Source of the DNA: M3007 sp964630705
Lineage (GTDB): Bacteria > Bacteroidota > Bacteroidia > Chitinophagales > Saprospiraceae
Direction: 5' to 3'
Assembly: GCA_964630705.1 (NCBI GenBank)
Contig: CAZVZH010000255.1
Coordinates: 1-6,084 of the forward strand
DNA: 6,084 nt
Shown here: positions 6,063 through 6,084 of the stretch, piece after piece
How the letters are laid out: each line of letters begins with the position of its first letter
Position numbering within the stretch: position 1 is the first letter of the stretch
Notes under the pieces: model-generated
Databases searched by the model: none
What the model saw: only the letters and a program-made list of their open reading frames with translations
Told to the model about the DNA's origin: nothing
Position numbers and translations under genes: made by a program

Positions 6063-6084
6063 GATAGGGTTGATAGGGTTGATA
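6061..6084 (+). repeat. 9-bp tandem repeat TTGATAGGG, cut by the right edge
   Basis: Two complete copies (6061-6069 and 6070-6078) and the first six bases of a third (6079-6084) are perfect. The bases just before (GATAAGG, 6054-6060) look like a degenerate copy. The array starts 23 bases after the channel's stop codon and continues beyond the window, so its length is unknown. Confidence 0.75.

Overview
The window looks like a piece of a GC-rich Bacteroidota chromosome, most likely from the Saprospiria (Lewinella/Haliscomenobacter-like). Four things point there. The first plus-strand gene has a Bacteroidota-type -7 box (TAnnTTTG) a few bases upstream. The left edge carries the start of what looks like a Bacteroidota haem-binding-domain protein. 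The small Cys-rich gene matches the Bacteroidota-restricted HYC_CC_PP family. The large pump is about 1270 residues long, whereas proteobacterial CusA is about 1050. The lineage is inferred from these features and was not tested by a search.

Layout. Positions 1-100 (minus) hold the first 33 codons of a membrane-anchored haem-binding-domain protein that runs off the left edge. Positions 101-238 are a divergent intergenic region with a possible minus-strand promoter and a good plus-strand -7 box. Positions 239-655 (plus) encode a 138-residue secreted or membrane-anchored Cys-rich HYC_CC_PP-type protein. Positions 656-784 are a spacer with a long imperfect hairpin and a Shine-Dalgarno-like site. 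Positions 785-4609 (plus) encode a 1274-residue CusA/SilA-type heavy-metal RND pump. Positions 4610-4801 are a spacer with a short direct repeat, several hairpins and a doubtful 22-codon ORF. Positions 4802-6037 (plus) encode a 411-residue TolC-family outer-membrane channel. Positions 6038-6084 hold a weak hairpin and the start of a 9-bp tandem repeat that continues past the right edge.

How the genes work together. The pump and the outer-membrane channel are two of the three parts of a tripartite Cu(I)/Ag(I) efflux system. The periplasmic adaptor (CusB type) is not in the window and may lie to the right. The pump keeps the three periplasmic methionines that bind Cu(I)/Ag(I) in E. coli CusA, with identical spacing between the first two, so monovalent copper or silver is the best substrate guess. 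It has lost most of the transmembrane methionine pairs and the proton-relay lysine of E. coli CusA, and it carries about 100 extra hydrophobic residues between TM6 and TM7. The small Cys-rich gene just upstream on the same strand may be an accessory metal-handling protein; that role is an inference. I see no CRISPR array, RNA gene, insertion sequence or evidently new multi-gene system. The most interesting material is how this pump differs from CusA, and the unexplained structure in the two spacers.
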